64,000 nucleotides of DNA from an uncultured Victivallaceae bacterium. Lineage in GTDB: Bacteria; Verrucomicrobiota; Lentisphaeria; Victivallales; Victivallaceae. The stretch spans positions 1-64,000 of the forward strand of contig CALXXL010000012.1 of NCBI GenBank assembly GCA_944392655.1. The letters are read 5' to 3'. Below, piece by piece: positions 36,994 to 46,500 of the stretch. The notes below the pieces were generated by a model. The model had not been told where the DNA came from, searched no databases, and saw only the letters and a program-made list of their open reading frames with translations. The position numbers and the translations under genes are program-made. Position 1 is the stretch's first letter; every line of letters begins with the position of its first letter.

Positions 36994-38181
36994 ATGACTG
37001 AGATAATCATACATCAGGAAAAGATTGCCGACGTCGATGCAGTGTTGAAGCTGTGTCCTTTTGGTGCGATTGAGGTAAACGATGGCAAGGTGGCGATAAA
37101 CGCCGGCTGCCGCCTGTGCCGTATTTGTATAAAGAAGGGGCCGGCCGGTGCTTTTGAGTTGATTGAAAACGATGCTCCGGCGGCAGATAAGAGTAAGTGG
37201 CGCGGCATTGCGGTCGTGGCGGAGGTCACGGCGGGCAAACTGCATCCGGTGAGCTTTGAACTTCTAGGAAAAGCGCGTGAACTGGCTGAAAAGAGCGCGC
37301 AGGAAGTCTATGCCGTGGTATTTGGATTCCGGCTTGCTCCGGTTGCTGAAGAGTTGCTGGATTACGGAGCGGACAAAGTGGTGGTATACGATCAGCCGGA
37401 GTTGGAACATTTCCGGATCGAGCCATATACGGCGGCGTTGGAGGATTTTATCAATGCGTTTCATCCGTCGGTAGTGCTGGTTGGGGGGACGACGGTGGGG
37501 CGGTCTTTGGCGCCGCGTACGGCTGCACGCTTCCGCACTGGGCTGACGGCCGATTGTACGATTCTGGATATTCAGCCGGATACCGATCTGGATCAGATCC
37601 GTCCGGCTTATGGCGGTAACATTATGGCGCACATCAACACTCCGCGCCACCGGCCGCAGTTTGCTACAGTACGCTATAAAATATTTTCAATTCCGGAGAA
37701 GTGCCGCAGGGATGGAGCGGAGGTGATTCAACGCAAGCTCGCGCCATCGGCTCTGGGGTCTGGAATCAAGGTATTGGAGGTTAAGCCGAAGCCGCCGGTA
37801 AAGATGCTGGAGGATGCGGAGATAATTGTTGCGGCGGGGCGCGGAGTCAAGAAGCTGGAGGATTTGGCGATGCTGCACGAGCTGGCGGAGCTTCTGGACG
37901 GGCAACTGGCGTCGAGCCGGGCGCTGGTGGAGTGCGGCTGGGCGCCGGCGGGCAGACAGATCGGATTGTCGGGGCGGACGGTCAAGCCCAAACTGATAAT
38001 CACCTGTGGAATTTCCGGAGCGATTCAGTTTGCGGCGGGTATGAACAATTCTGAGTTTATCGTTGCGATTAATTCGGATCCGGAGGCGGCGATTTTCAAA
38101 ATTGCACATGTAGGAATCTGCGGCGACTTATACAGTGTGGTGCCGCGTCTGATTGAGCGGCTCAAAGGGAGTATGGCATGA
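36994..38181 (+). CDS. etfA: electron transfer flavoprotein subunit alpha with N-terminal one-cluster ferredoxin domain
   Basis: 395 residues, longer than plain EtfA because of a 50-residue N-terminal ferredoxin-like domain. Cys21 (CPFGAI) plus Cys39, Cys42 and Cys45 (CRLCRIC) are exactly the four ligands of one of the two clusters of a classical 2[4Fe-4S] ferredoxin; the ligands of the other are lost. The EtfA body follows, with a C-terminal FAD domain ([50 protein letters not shown]). This layout is typical of EtfA in LctC and caffeyl-CoA reductase complexes. It passes electrons between ferredoxin/NAD and the dehydrogenase encoded next, with ATGA overlap. Confidence 0.92.
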   Translation: MTEIIIHQEKIADVDAVLKLCPFGAIEVNDGKVAINAGCRLCRICIKKGPAGAFELIENDAPAADKSKWRGIAVVAEVTAGKLHPVSFELLGKARELAEKSAQEVYAVVFGFRLAPVAEELLDYGADKVVVYDQPELEHFRIEPYTAALEDFINAFHPSVVLVGGTTVGRSLAPRTAARFRTGLTADCTILDIQPDTDLDQIRPAYGGNIMAHINTPRHRPQFATVRYKIFSIPEKCRRDGAEVIQRKLAPSALGSGIKVLEVKPKPPVKMLEDAEIIVAAGRGVKKLEDLAMLHELAELLDGQLASSRALVECGWAPAGRQIGLSGRTVKPKLIITCGISGAIQFAAGMNNSEFIVAINSDPEAAIFKIAHVGICGDLYSVVPRLIERLKGSMA

Positions 38182-39584
38182 AGAAAATATACAATACAGT
38201 TACAGATGCGGATGTTGCTGCTCTGCGCGGAATAATCGGATCAGTTGAGCGGGTGATTGCCGGGGATGCGATTGGCGAGGATTACAGTCACGATGAGTTA
38301 TCGGGAGTCCGCCGTAATCCGGATGTGCTGATCAAAGTTGCGAATGCGGAAGAGGTTGCCGGGGTGCTGAAATACGCCAACTCCCGGCTGATTCCGGTAA
38401 CGCCGCGGGGGCAGGGGACTGGCCTTGTGGGCGGTGCGGTGCCGATTGAGGGTGGAATTCTGCTGGATATGAGTGGAATGAACCGGATTCTTGAATTGGA
38501 CAAAGATAATATGACGCTCACACTTGAGCCGGGTGTTCTGCTGATGGAGGCGGCGAAATATGCGGAAGATGCCGGATTTCTCTACCCACCGGATCCGGGG
38601 GAGAAGACGGCGACGATCGGCGGCAATATCAGCACCAACGCCGGGGGAATGCGTGCGGTCAAATACGGAGTTACCCGGGATTATGTGCGTGGATTGCAGG
38701 TGGTAACGGCGCAGGGGGCGATACTGGAGCTGGGTGGCAAGGTGGCGAAGAACAGTTCCGGCTACAGTTTGCGCGATCTTATTGTCGGGTCGGAGGGGAC
38801 GCTGGCGGTGGTTACACGGGCGACGCTGAAACTGGTGCCGTTGCCCAAATATAAGATAACGCTGTTGGTGCCTTTTCCGGATCTGGTAACGGCGATCGGG
38901 ACGGTGCCGGAGATCATCCGTGCCGGGGCTACGCCGACGGCGGTGGAGTTCATGGAGCGCGAGGTGATACTGGCGGCCGAGGAGTATTTAGGTCGGAAGT
39001 TTCCGGATCACAGCAGTAACGCCTATTTACTGCTGACGTTTGACGGCGCGAGCAAACACGAAGTGGACTTGGCGTATGAGCAGGCGGCGCAGTGCTGTTT
39101 AAACGCCGGTGCGCTGGATGTCTTTATATCGAACACGCAGGAGCGCAATGAGTCGATCTGGAGTGCGCGCGGAGCATTTCTGGAGGCGATCAAAGGTTCG
39201 ACCACCGAGATGGACGAGTGTGATGTAGTGGTGCCGCGCCGTTCAGTGGCGGAATTTATCCATTTTGCCTCGCAGCTTCAGGATAAATACAATGTACGCA
39301 TCCGCAGTTTCGGTCATGCCGGGGATGGTAATCTGCACATTTATATATTGCGGGATAAATTGGATGATGCGGCGTGGCCGCGGGTGCTGGGGGCGGTGTT
39401 TGATGAACTTTATACCCGGGCACGCGAGCTGAAAGGGCAGGTTTCCGGGGAACACGGTATTGGTTTTGCCAAAAAAGAGTATCTGGCGGAGTCATTATCT
39501 CCGGAGTGGCACGAAATCATGGCAGGGATAAAATCGGTGTTTGACCCGAATCACATTCTGAATCCGGGCAAGATTGTCAAATAG
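38178..39584 (+). CDS. FAD-linked D-lactate dehydrogenase (LctD/GlcD family)
   Basis: 468 residues. FAD_binding_4 domain with [18 protein letters not shown] (about 75-92), [19 protein letters not shown] (about 147-165) and [18 protein letters not shown]. The C-terminal FAD-oxidase domain has [13 protein letters not shown] (about 376-388) and [15 protein letters not shown] (about 418-432). Glycolate oxidase GlcD and D-lactate dehydrogenases share this fold; the two Etf genes in the same operon favour the electron-confurcating lactate dehydrogenase. Translationally coupled to etfA by a 4-base overlap. The last 39 bases and the following DNA are copied at 40966. Confidence 0.9.
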   Translation: MKKIYNTVTDADVAALRGIIGSVERVIAGDAIGEDYSHDELSGVRRNPDVLIKVANAEEVAGVLKYANSRLIPVTPRGQGTGLVGGAVPIEGGILLDMSGMNRILELDKDNMTLTLEPGVLLMEAAKYAEDAGFLYPPDPGEKTATIGGNISTNAGGMRAVKYGVTRDYVRGLQVVTAQGAILELGGKVAKNSSGYSLRDLIVGSEGTLAVVTRATLKLVPLPKYKITLLVPFPDLVTAIGTVPEIIRAGATPTAVEFMEREVILAAEEYLGRKFPDHSSNAYLLLTFDGASKHEVDLAYEQAAQCCLNAGALDVFISNTQERNESIWSARGAFLEAIKGSTTEMDECDVVVPRRSVAEFIHFASQLQDKYNVRIRSFGHAGDGNLHIYILRDKLDDAAWPRVLGAVFDELYTRARELKGQVSGEHGIGFAKKEYLAESLSPEWHEIMAGIKSVFDPNHILNPGKIVK

Positions 39585-39668
39585 CACTTTTTTGCGGCGA
39601 AATAGTTTTATAAACTATTGATATAATCTTTTTTACATTATAAAGTTAATCGGTTGCTGAAAAATCTT
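39546..39668 (+). repeat. 123 bp direct repeat, copy 1
   Basis: Covers the last 39 bases of the lactate dehydrogenase gene and its 3' flank, and matches 40966-41088 with a single mismatch (T at 39631, G at 41051). The copies are 1420 bases apart and bracket four of the small membrane-protein genes. Confidence 0.97.
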
Positions 39669-39706
39669 CGCAGCAAGAATGAATTGTCCGTCAGCCGAGG
39701 GAAATT

Positions 39707-40003
39707 ATGGACATGGTAAGCATGGATCTTGCGATAACTATTATAAAATCGTTGCAGTGGTTCATCAGTTTTAATTATATACTTACCATAAAAAAATACA
39801 ATACAAAAGTCTTTTTCTCCTGTATAGCAATATCTGCTGTTGCCAGTAAAAAGGCTGACGCGTATGCCTTGTATTTGATGCTGGCATATTGTTATATTGT
39901 ATTATTACTGTATATATGGTTTCATCTGAAACCGTTTATTGCGACCTGCAAAGCAGTGATGTCGGAGCCGGAAAAGGACGGAAATAATATTGACCAAGGC
40001 TGA
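39707..40003 (+). CDS. small membrane protein, family A (first copy)
   Basis: 98 residues with GAGGGAA before the ATG. Two or three hydrophobic helices (LAITIIKSLQWFISFNYIL; ALYLMLAYCYIVLLLYIWF) and a charged tail (SEPEKDGNN). It is homologous to the protein at 40297 (shared NY-x3-IK-x3-T-x-VF and AYCYI). No known family recognised. Two bases separate it from the next gene, so A and B proteins are probably made together. Confidence 0.62.
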   Translation: MDMVSMDLAITIIKSLQWFISFNYILTIKKYNTKVFFSCIAISAVASKKADAYALYLMLAYCYIVLLLYIWFHLKPFIATCKAVMSEPEKDGNNIDQG

Positions 40004-40005
40004 AA

Positions 40006-40269
40006 ATGTTAATTATATTAAGTTCACTGTTGTTTTTGATAGGCGTGGCGTATATGGTGACTATTCCCAGGTACAGCGGCTTTGTTATGGTGGCTGTATT
40101 GGGTGTCATTATAGTTTCATGCAGCGGAGTGTTTCCGGAAAAGCGTTCGTTTGTCATACTTGCTCTGAGTTGTATCGCGGGTTTAGTTGTACTGGCTGTT
40201 TTAAATATAATAAAAGATTATATTATCAAATATATACGGAAAAGGTTCATGGCAAAAACAGATAAATAA
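40006..40269 (+). CDS. small membrane protein, family B (first copy)
   Basis: 87 residues with three hydrophobic helices (ILSSLLFLIGVAYMV; MVAVLGVIIVSCSGVF; ILALSCIAGLVVLAVLNII) and a basic end (KYIRKRFMAKTDK). Homologous to the proteins at 40652 and 41182 (L-x2-LIG at the start, I-x3-C-x-G-x-x-PE/SD in the middle). Ribosome-binding site weak (AAGG), consistent with coupling to the gene two bases upstream. Function unknown. Confidence 0.6.
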   Translation: MLIILSSLLFLIGVAYMVTIPRYSGFVMVAVLGVIIVSCSGVFPEKRSFVILALSCIAGLVVLAVLNIIKDYIIKYIRKRFMAKTDK

Positions 40270-40296
40270 AATTTCATTAACTCTAAGGAGGATATG

Positions 40297-40614
40297 ATGT
40301 ATGGGCTGGATATTAATCTTATAATTTCCATAGCGGATGTGCTGCTGTGGCTGATCTGCCTGAATTATGTATTCGGCATAAAGGAGTTCAAGACGGAGGT
40401 TTTCGGTACCGGATTGGCGGCTTCCATACTCGCTACCAGCGGCGCAGTTTCCAGAGAGCTATCTCTGGTCGTGATAGTTGCGTATTGTTATATTGCCATG
40501 GGTATGATGGTTTTCTTCTACCGGAAAGAGTACATTGCCAGGCGGAAAGTAACGGCATCTGCGCCGGAAAACAGTGAAAAGCCAATTGCCACTGGGGATT
40601 CTGAAATACATTAA
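40297..40614 (+). CDS. small membrane protein, family A (second copy)
   Basis: 105 residues from the second of two adjacent ATGs, five bases after AAGGAGG; the first ATG (40294) would be too close. Helices IISIADVLLWLICLNYVFG and LSLVVIVAYCYIAMGMMVFF, then a basic patch and an acidic tail (SAPENSEKP). Paralogue of the protein at 39707. No known family. Confidence 0.63.
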   Translation: MYGLDINLIISIADVLLWLICLNYVFGIKEFKTEVFGTGLAASILATSGAVSRELSLVVIVAYCYIAMGMMVFFYRKEYIARRKVTASAPENSEKPIATGDSEIH

Positions 40615-40651
40615 AAGAATATATAACAATTGATCTGATTGAGGAAAAATT

Positions 40652-40933
40652 ATGGTGGTACACTTATTATGCGCAATGCTGCTGTTGATCGGCGTCAGCT
40701 TTTTCTATTTGACAGAAAGCAAATTCAGAATATTTATCGGCGTGGTAATTCTGGCGGCGATTGTCGCCTCTTATTGCGGATTATATCCGGAAAATATTGC
40801 TGCTCTCATACTTATACTGTGCTGTTATACAATCTTGTTTATTATGCTTGGCTTTAATGCCAGAAGGTTCATTGCATACCGTAGAGAGTTTGCCGCCCGG
40901 CAAAACGGAAGTTGCAAAACGGACAACAAGTAG
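40652..40933 (+). CDS. small membrane protein, family B (second copy)
   Basis: 93 residues, GAGGAAAAATT before the ATG. Three helices (LLCAMLLLIGVSFFYL; IFIGVVILAAIVASYCG; IAALILILCCYTILFIML) and a basic C-terminus (RRFIAYRREFAARQNG). Very similar to the protein at 41182 (both have LCAMLLLIG, SKFRIF, YCGLY and AAxQNG). Function unknown. Confidence 0.63.
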   Translation: MVVHLLCAMLLLIGVSFFYLTESKFRIFIGVVILAAIVASYCGLYPENIAALILILCCYTILFIMLGFNARRFIAYRREFAARQNGSCKTDNK

Positions 40934-40965
40934 GCTGAGATATTCTTTCATTTAAAACCGGAGCT

Positions 40966-41088
40966 CCGAATCACATTCTGAATCCGGGCAAGATTGTCAA
41001 ATAGCACTTTTTTGCGGCGAAATAGTTTTATAAACTATTGATATAATCTTGTTTACATTATAAAGTTAATCGGTTGCTGAAAAATCTT
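40966..41088 (+). repeat. 123 bp direct repeat, copy 2, with a remnant of the dehydrogenase gene end
   Basis: Duplicate of 39546-39668. It begins inside what was the dehydrogenase coding sequence and still encodes [12 protein letters not shown] and the stop, although there is no gene upstream of it here. This shows that the direction of copying was from the lactate dehydrogenase locus and that a segmental duplication produced the small-protein array. Confidence 0.95.
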
Positions 41089-41181
41089 TGTGTCAATAAG
41101 ATGGTTACAGCAGGTTGTTGATTGTCGTATCATGGCTAATTGGCTTGTTTCATCTGGGATGCTGGTAAAAAGAGGAAGGTT

Positions 41182-41457
41182 ATGATAGATGTATTATGCG
41201 CAATGCTGTTGCTGATCGGTCTTAATTTCATTTTTGCAACCAGGAGCAAGTTCAGAATATTTCTGTGGCTGGCGATAATACTGGTACTTGGCATCACCTA
41301 TTGCGGGTTATATTCTGACAGAGTCATATTGACTATTCTTATAGGATTCTGCTATGCCATTCTGATTATTATGCTTTGTATTAATACCAGGAAGCATATT
41401 GACTGTTGCAGGGAACAGGCCGCCAAACAAAATGGTAACGGAGAATCCCCGCAATAA
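41182..41457 (+). CDS. small membrane protein, family B (third copy)
   Basis: 91 residues from the ATG at 41182, which follows AGAGGAAGG; a frame extending to 41140 lacks a ribosome-binding site. Helices VLCAMLLLIGLNFIF, FLWLAIILVLGITYCG and VILTILIGFCYAILIIML, ending KQNGNGESPQ. Closest to the protein at 40652. Lies 94 bases after copy 2 of the direct repeat, the place where an A-family gene would be expected but is missing. Confidence 0.62.
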   Translation: MIDVLCAMLLLIGLNFIFATRSKFRIFLWLAIILVLGITYCGLYSDRVILTILIGFCYAILIIMLCINTRKHIDCCREQAAKQNGNGESPQ

Positions 41458-41514
41458 AATTCCATTGAACTTGATTCAGAGATAATAAAATCCAATTAAC
41501 CCGGAGGATATAAA

Positions 41515-42627
41515 ATGAAAAAAGCGTTCATGCCATTATTGTTTGCATTGGTGTTTATCTGCGGATGTGCCGGCAATCGTGATTTCATCAAACATCCTGA
41601 CGGCGAATTCATTGCGAAGAACCAGAATACCGCCTATCAGCCGTTGAGCCGGACGGTGGAATATGTCAACCAGGAGAAAGGGGTGCTTAGTGGTGAAAAT
41701 CCGAAAGCGGCGGATATTCCAGGCTTTGATGCGGCAATAAAGGATCTGACTCTGGCGACGGAGCTTCCGCCGGTTGATTTTTCCACTTATAATAGCTCCT
41801 CATCGGATATTATGCTGGACTTTATCGTCGCAATGCCGGATTTCACCCGTCTGTTGGCGTTGAATTATAAATACGGGGTTGAATCAGGTCAGCCGGAGGT
41901 GGTCTACTCCTCTTTGCTGACCGCGTTGCGGCTTGACGCCGCGGTGGCCGGTTATCCGTATGTTATCGGGTTGTTCATAAGTTCCAGCAGAATGGGAATT
42001 ATCCTTGAAGCCATCAAGGATACCGCTTCGTCGTCGCCGCTCAACGCTCTCTCCGTGGCGGAACTCGATGCTCTGCTGGCGGAAGTGCGGATGTTGCAGG
42101 CGGGCATCAACCAGCGTTGGCGGGAAGCCTACTTGTTTGAAGCCTCCATGGACGACGCAGTATATATGAAATTTCTCAAATCGCACCTTGAGCCGCAATT
42201 GTCGGAAGCCGGACAGCTGGAAGCCGTCGCTTTGAGTCGCGATTTAAGCCGTTATTTTGCGCAATATCTGGCCGACGGTGACGACGCCTTGTATCAGGAG
42301 GTGCTGAAAAAGAAAGAGGCGTACAACGGTTATTTGCGGCCGGAATATAGATTGTCCGCCGTTGATAGCTGGATAGAGGCCTATAAGAATGCCGTCGCTA
42401 AATTGGATGTTTTAGAAGCGTTGCTGCTGGCGGTAAAATGCAAAGTTGAAAGCGGCGTCTATCCCGAATCGTTGCCGTTGGATGCAGTTGAATATTCCGC
42501 GGAAGCGGATGGCTTTACCATCTCCTGCGAAGCGCTCAATAAACACTTTAATCCGGTTGTCTACGGCGCGGTCACAGAAAAAGCCGATACGCCATCGTCT
42601 GAGGGGGGATTACTTCAGCTCTTCTAA
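41515..42627 (+). CDS. lipoprotein of unknown function
   Basis: 370 residues starting after a GGAGGATATAAA ribosome-binding site. Signal peptide with lipobox FICGC (Cys19). The mature part is mostly helical (LLALNYKYGVES, LTALRLDAAVAGYPYVIG, ISSSRMGIILEAIKDT) and ends in a short beta-like segment. No domain recognised; it resembles secreted helical proteins of Lentisphaerota and Verrucomicrobiota whose role is unknown. The 3' end overlaps that of the convergent TPR lipoprotein gene by 18 bases. Confidence 0.65.
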   Translation: MKKAFMPLLFALVFICGCAGNRDFIKHPDGEFIAKNQNTAYQPLSRTVEYVNQEKGVLSGENPKAADIPGFDAAIKDLTLATELPPVDFSTYNSSSSDIMLDFIVAMPDFTRLLALNYKYGVESGQPEVVYSSLLTALRLDAAVAGYPYVIGLFISSSRMGIILEAIKDTASSSPLNALSVAELDALLAEVRMLQAGINQRWREAYLFEASMDDAVYMKFLKSHLEPQLSEAGQLEAVALSRDLSRYFAQYLADGDDALYQEVLKKKEAYNGYLRPEYRLSAVDSWIEAYKNAVAKLDVLEALLLAVKCKVESGVYPESLPLDAVEYSAEADGFTISCEALNKHFNPVVYGAVTEKADTPSSEGGLLQLF

Positions 42628-43275
42628 GAATTCCGGATCAACCGGAAACTTCAGTTCTTTAGCTTTAGAGGCATACTCTCTGGCCAGCGGGATATTGTCC
42701 TGATAAAATGCGTTTACAGCGGCGAGGTAATAAGCTCTGCCGTTGCCGGGTTCAGCGGCAATAATCTCTTTCAGAATATTCTGTGCTTCAGACAGGGGCG
42801 GTCTTTTATCACAGGCGCTGTTATCAGCGCCTTTTTCGCTGTAATATGCGCCCAGTCCGTTATAAGCGTTGGCCAGATCCATTTTTAGATTATTGACCTC
42901 TTCTTCGGGAATATTCTTCTGCATAGCTTCGGTAAGGAGTTCAATGCTCTCTTTCAAACAATTCTCCGGATCGGCGAAGATTAGTTCAGCTTGCAAGCCG
43001 CGCAATACGCCCAATCCCCAGTAGGCGTTATAGTTATCCGGATTGTAGCGCAGGCACAGGTTGAAAGATTCCGCGGCGCGATCCAAGTCGGGATTCGGGC
43101 TGTAAAGCATCTGATACCATCCCTGCATGGCGTATTTGTCGCTCAGCTCATTAAACTTTTCTCTTTCTGTTTCTGATGCGGCTTGATACGGAACGCCGTT
43201 GTTTACAGCTGGAGAATCACATCCGGAACAGATTAACAGCAAAGCTATTGCGATAAAAATACTCTTCATTTTCAA
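42610..43275 (-). CDS. TPR lipoprotein
   Basis: 221 residues with a lipobox ICSGC (Cys19). The mature protein has three to four tetratricopeptide-like repeats (RAAESFNLCLRYNPDNYNAYWG, LKMDLANAYNGLGAYYSEKG, AEPGNGRAYYLAAVNAFYQD). It is probably a periplasmic or outer-membrane scaffold. Two strings of the segment NxDNYNxYW are typical TPR turn residues. Single gene, GGAG-type site before the ATG. Confidence 0.75.
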   Translation of the reverse strand: MKMKSIFIAIALLLICSGCDSPAVNNGVPYQAASETEREKFNELSDKYAMQGWYQMLYSPNPDLDRAAESFNLCLRYNPDNYNAYWGLGVLRGLQAELIFADPENCLKESIELLTEAMQKNIPEEEVNNLKMDLANAYNGLGAYYSEKGADNSACDKRPPLSEAQNILKEIIAAEPGNGRAYYLAAVNAFYQDNIPLAREYASKAKELKFPVDPEFLEELK

Positions 43276-43460
43276 CTCCTGTTGATAATTCAGATTTTTT
43301 TATTATTCAGACGATACTCCCATTATTCAGTTATGTCAAGCGGATTTTAAAAAAAGTTATAAGATACTACTGTGGTTTGTTTTGATTGTTATAATTTTTG
43401 CATATTGTAATAGTTCTAAAAGAGTTAACCGTCAGTTTTTTTTAAATTGAATTGATATAA

Positions 43461-43494
43461 AAAAACCGTCCCTCATTTATGGGGACGGTTTTTT
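43461..43494 (-). terminator. rho-independent terminator of the RHS gene
   Basis: On the minus strand, AACCGTCCC pairs with GGGACGGTT around a 9-base loop and is followed by a run of T. It lies 16 bases past the RHS stop. A-rich sequence on the other side makes it also usable from the plus strand. Confidence 0.88.
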
Positions 43495-43509
43495 GGGGAA
43501 CTCTTTTAG

Positions 43510-46500
43510 TTATTCATTGTTTTTTGTGGGACAATCAATCAAATGTATGTTACCTATTTTTGTTTCTTTTAGTGAAAAACTAACTCCGGTACTATAAGTT
43601 CGATTAAAAAAACTAAAACCAAAGTTTGCATATACACTTGCGGAAAGATCGCCTTGAACTGTAATATCTCCGGAACATAAATCATAACATACTGTACCGC
43701 CACCTTGGATTGACGCTCCGATTCTGAACCTTGAAAATTTGCCATGATCTCGGAAATTTTTCATTCGGTATTCTGCTTTTCCAAAAGCATGAGCATCTGC
43801 ACAAAATTTTAAAGATGATGGGTTACATTCATGATAATTGACATCTGCTTTTAATAGAAAATTTATACCGGCTTCAAAATGAACATTTATACCTAATATC
43901 TTAAACGGTTTTTGAGACAATTTTTTAGGAAAAAATAGCCAATGTCCTCCAATACTGATACTGCCGACAATTTCAAGAGGAGAATATTTTACCTCAAGAG
44001 ATACACTAAAATGCCATGGTTGTTTACCTGTTTTTTGTTTTTCTACAGCAGCTCCGATAGAAAAATCTACGTTTGTTCCCAGGTTATCCCAGTTTGCGAA
44101 CGGGTTGTTATTGACGAAGCAGTATAAGTTTACGCCGCCTTGTTCTTCAATAATATCACGGGTGATCCAGCGTTTCAGTTTCGGGTGATATACCCGGTAT
44201 GGATAGAGATAAAGTTCATAGGCTCCTAATCGTTCCTCACTACTGAACATAAATCTGCGAGCTGAGCTGCTATTGGCAAGCAATTCACCGAATGGAGTGT
44301 AGGAATAAGAAGTTGATCCTGACTGACCTGGCCATTGTGGAATAATATTGTATGCTATTACATTTTTATTGCAGTCGGTGGAGTAAACGCCGTCGTTATC
44401 CCACAGGATTACGTCATTATCTCCGCTGCTTTCAGGCTGCCAGACATATTTTTCCTGACTGGAAGACGTTGGGAAGCCGACCATAATCTTTTTCGTGCCG
44501 TCATATACATAATACTCTTCCGGGGTTGACTGAACAGAGTTTTCGTCACTGTCAAAGTATAGAGTATTACGTTGATAACATTTTCCTGAATAGTCATATA
44601 AGAATTCATATCCGGAATATGAATTATGTATCTGTTTCAACCTGTTTTCAGCATCGTAAGAGTATGAATACGTTCCGTCGTCGGTCAAATTGCCGTTAAC
44701 GTCATAATCCATATTGGACGGCTGATTGACATTATTATATGTTACACCTTCCGCCAGATGGTTGCCGATCTGGTCATAACTGTAGTAATAATTTGTACCT
44801 ACAGGTCCCATTGCACCAAGTATTCCGTTAACGGATTGGGTCAATTGTCCTTTTGAATCATGATAATTATACCAATCCAGAGTATTGGGCATAGTTATAT
44901 TACCGGTTTGAGTCATATATCCGACTTCGTCTTTATCGGTATAGAATCTATTCCATAATCCCTTAGACTGCAGCCGTAATTTTGAATCATAGCTGTAATT
45001 TACCGTCGGATAATCTGAGCCGAAATTCACTGAGCTGATCCGGTTGGATTCATTTAATCTTGAATACGTTGCGGTCTTGTTCAATCCGGAGATGGAAGCC
45101 AGTCTGCTCATTGCATCATAGGTATAATTCACCTGATATTCGGTAGTTTCCTGACCGCCATCCGTGGTATTGATTACTTTAACAGCGCTTCTTCTGTTGC
45201 AAGAGTCATATTCATATTTAATATACCGGTTGCCGTAATACGGCAGGGATTCGGTGTCCGGCAGATTCTGAACAGTATACGACAAGGTTCTGGTTCCTGC
45301 TCCGTCTGTCACTTGAACCATACGTCCCCGGCGGTCATATACACATGATATGTCCGGAGTAGAATCGCTGTAGGTTATTCCGGTAATATCGCCGACGGCG
45401 TTATAAGAATAGTTTGTGGTAATATTATTGGCCCATTTCCTCTGAGACAGTCTACCGTTGGAATACGAATATGTAACGGAATTATTATCAGCATATACTT
45501 TGCTGATGAGCATACCGTCCTGGTTGTAATTCCATGTGGTCACCTCCGGAGTTGATTCGTTCTGATATGTGGTCATAGTTTTGACCAATCCGCGTTCATG
45601 GGTATAAAGCTGTTTATAGGTACCATACCCGTCGATTGAAGCGATAGTACCTTTTACCGTATATGTGTATGTGATTACTCTGCCACCCGGCAGACTTTCG
45701 GATATAAGCCGTCCCATTTTATCGAATGTGCGGCTGGTTACTCTGCTGTTGGAGTTATTGAACTTGGTCGTTTCGGAAATAACATTTCCTTTGGCGTCAT
45801 ATAGATATGTGGTGGATACGTTAGTTCCTCCGTCATTTGTGGATGCTGAAGCCAGCCGATTCAACCCGTCGTATGTGAAAGCAGTTTCGCCCAACGTGCT
45901 GTGGCTGGAGAGTTCTAGTATTCCGCCGTAATAGCTGTTGGTTTCCGAAGAGCCGTCCGGATAAGAGATAATTTCGTTCATCCCCTGTTCATCGGCATCA
46001 TTGTAATATGTAACTTGTCTGGTGGTGGTCAGACCATATTCAGTAACTTTTTCTAAATTATCCCAATTGGATCGTTCAATTGTTTTGATTACGGTACCGC
46101 TGGATGCATTGTCGTTATATTCCAGGACTTTTTTCACTACCACGCCGAAAGCGGCAGAAGCAGTTGCTGCTGAAACGGTATTCTGATATTCCGTGATACG
46201 GTCATTTAAACCGAATCCTGAACCTCCTGACATTATGATACAGCTGCGCCATAATTCGCCACGCGAATTATACTGATGGGCGGATGTAGTTCCGTAGCGG
46301 TCGGTAACCGTTGCCACGCGTCCGGCGGAATCAAAAGTAATGGTATCGGATCCGGTGGGGTAAACGTTTTTGTATACCCGTCCTCCGAACTGAGTTAGGA
46401 TTTTTTCTGTTGCGCTGGAGTTGGTACCGTAGAAGACGGTTTTCTGATTACAAATTTCTCCGCCGGAAATGGTTTTGCTGAAAACGGTGTAATCTACAGC

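Noticed and set aside
43510-44070. RHS C-terminal tip as a classical polymorphic toxin with immunity gene
   Set aside because: No catalytic motif seen in the tip and no small gene between it and the terminator.
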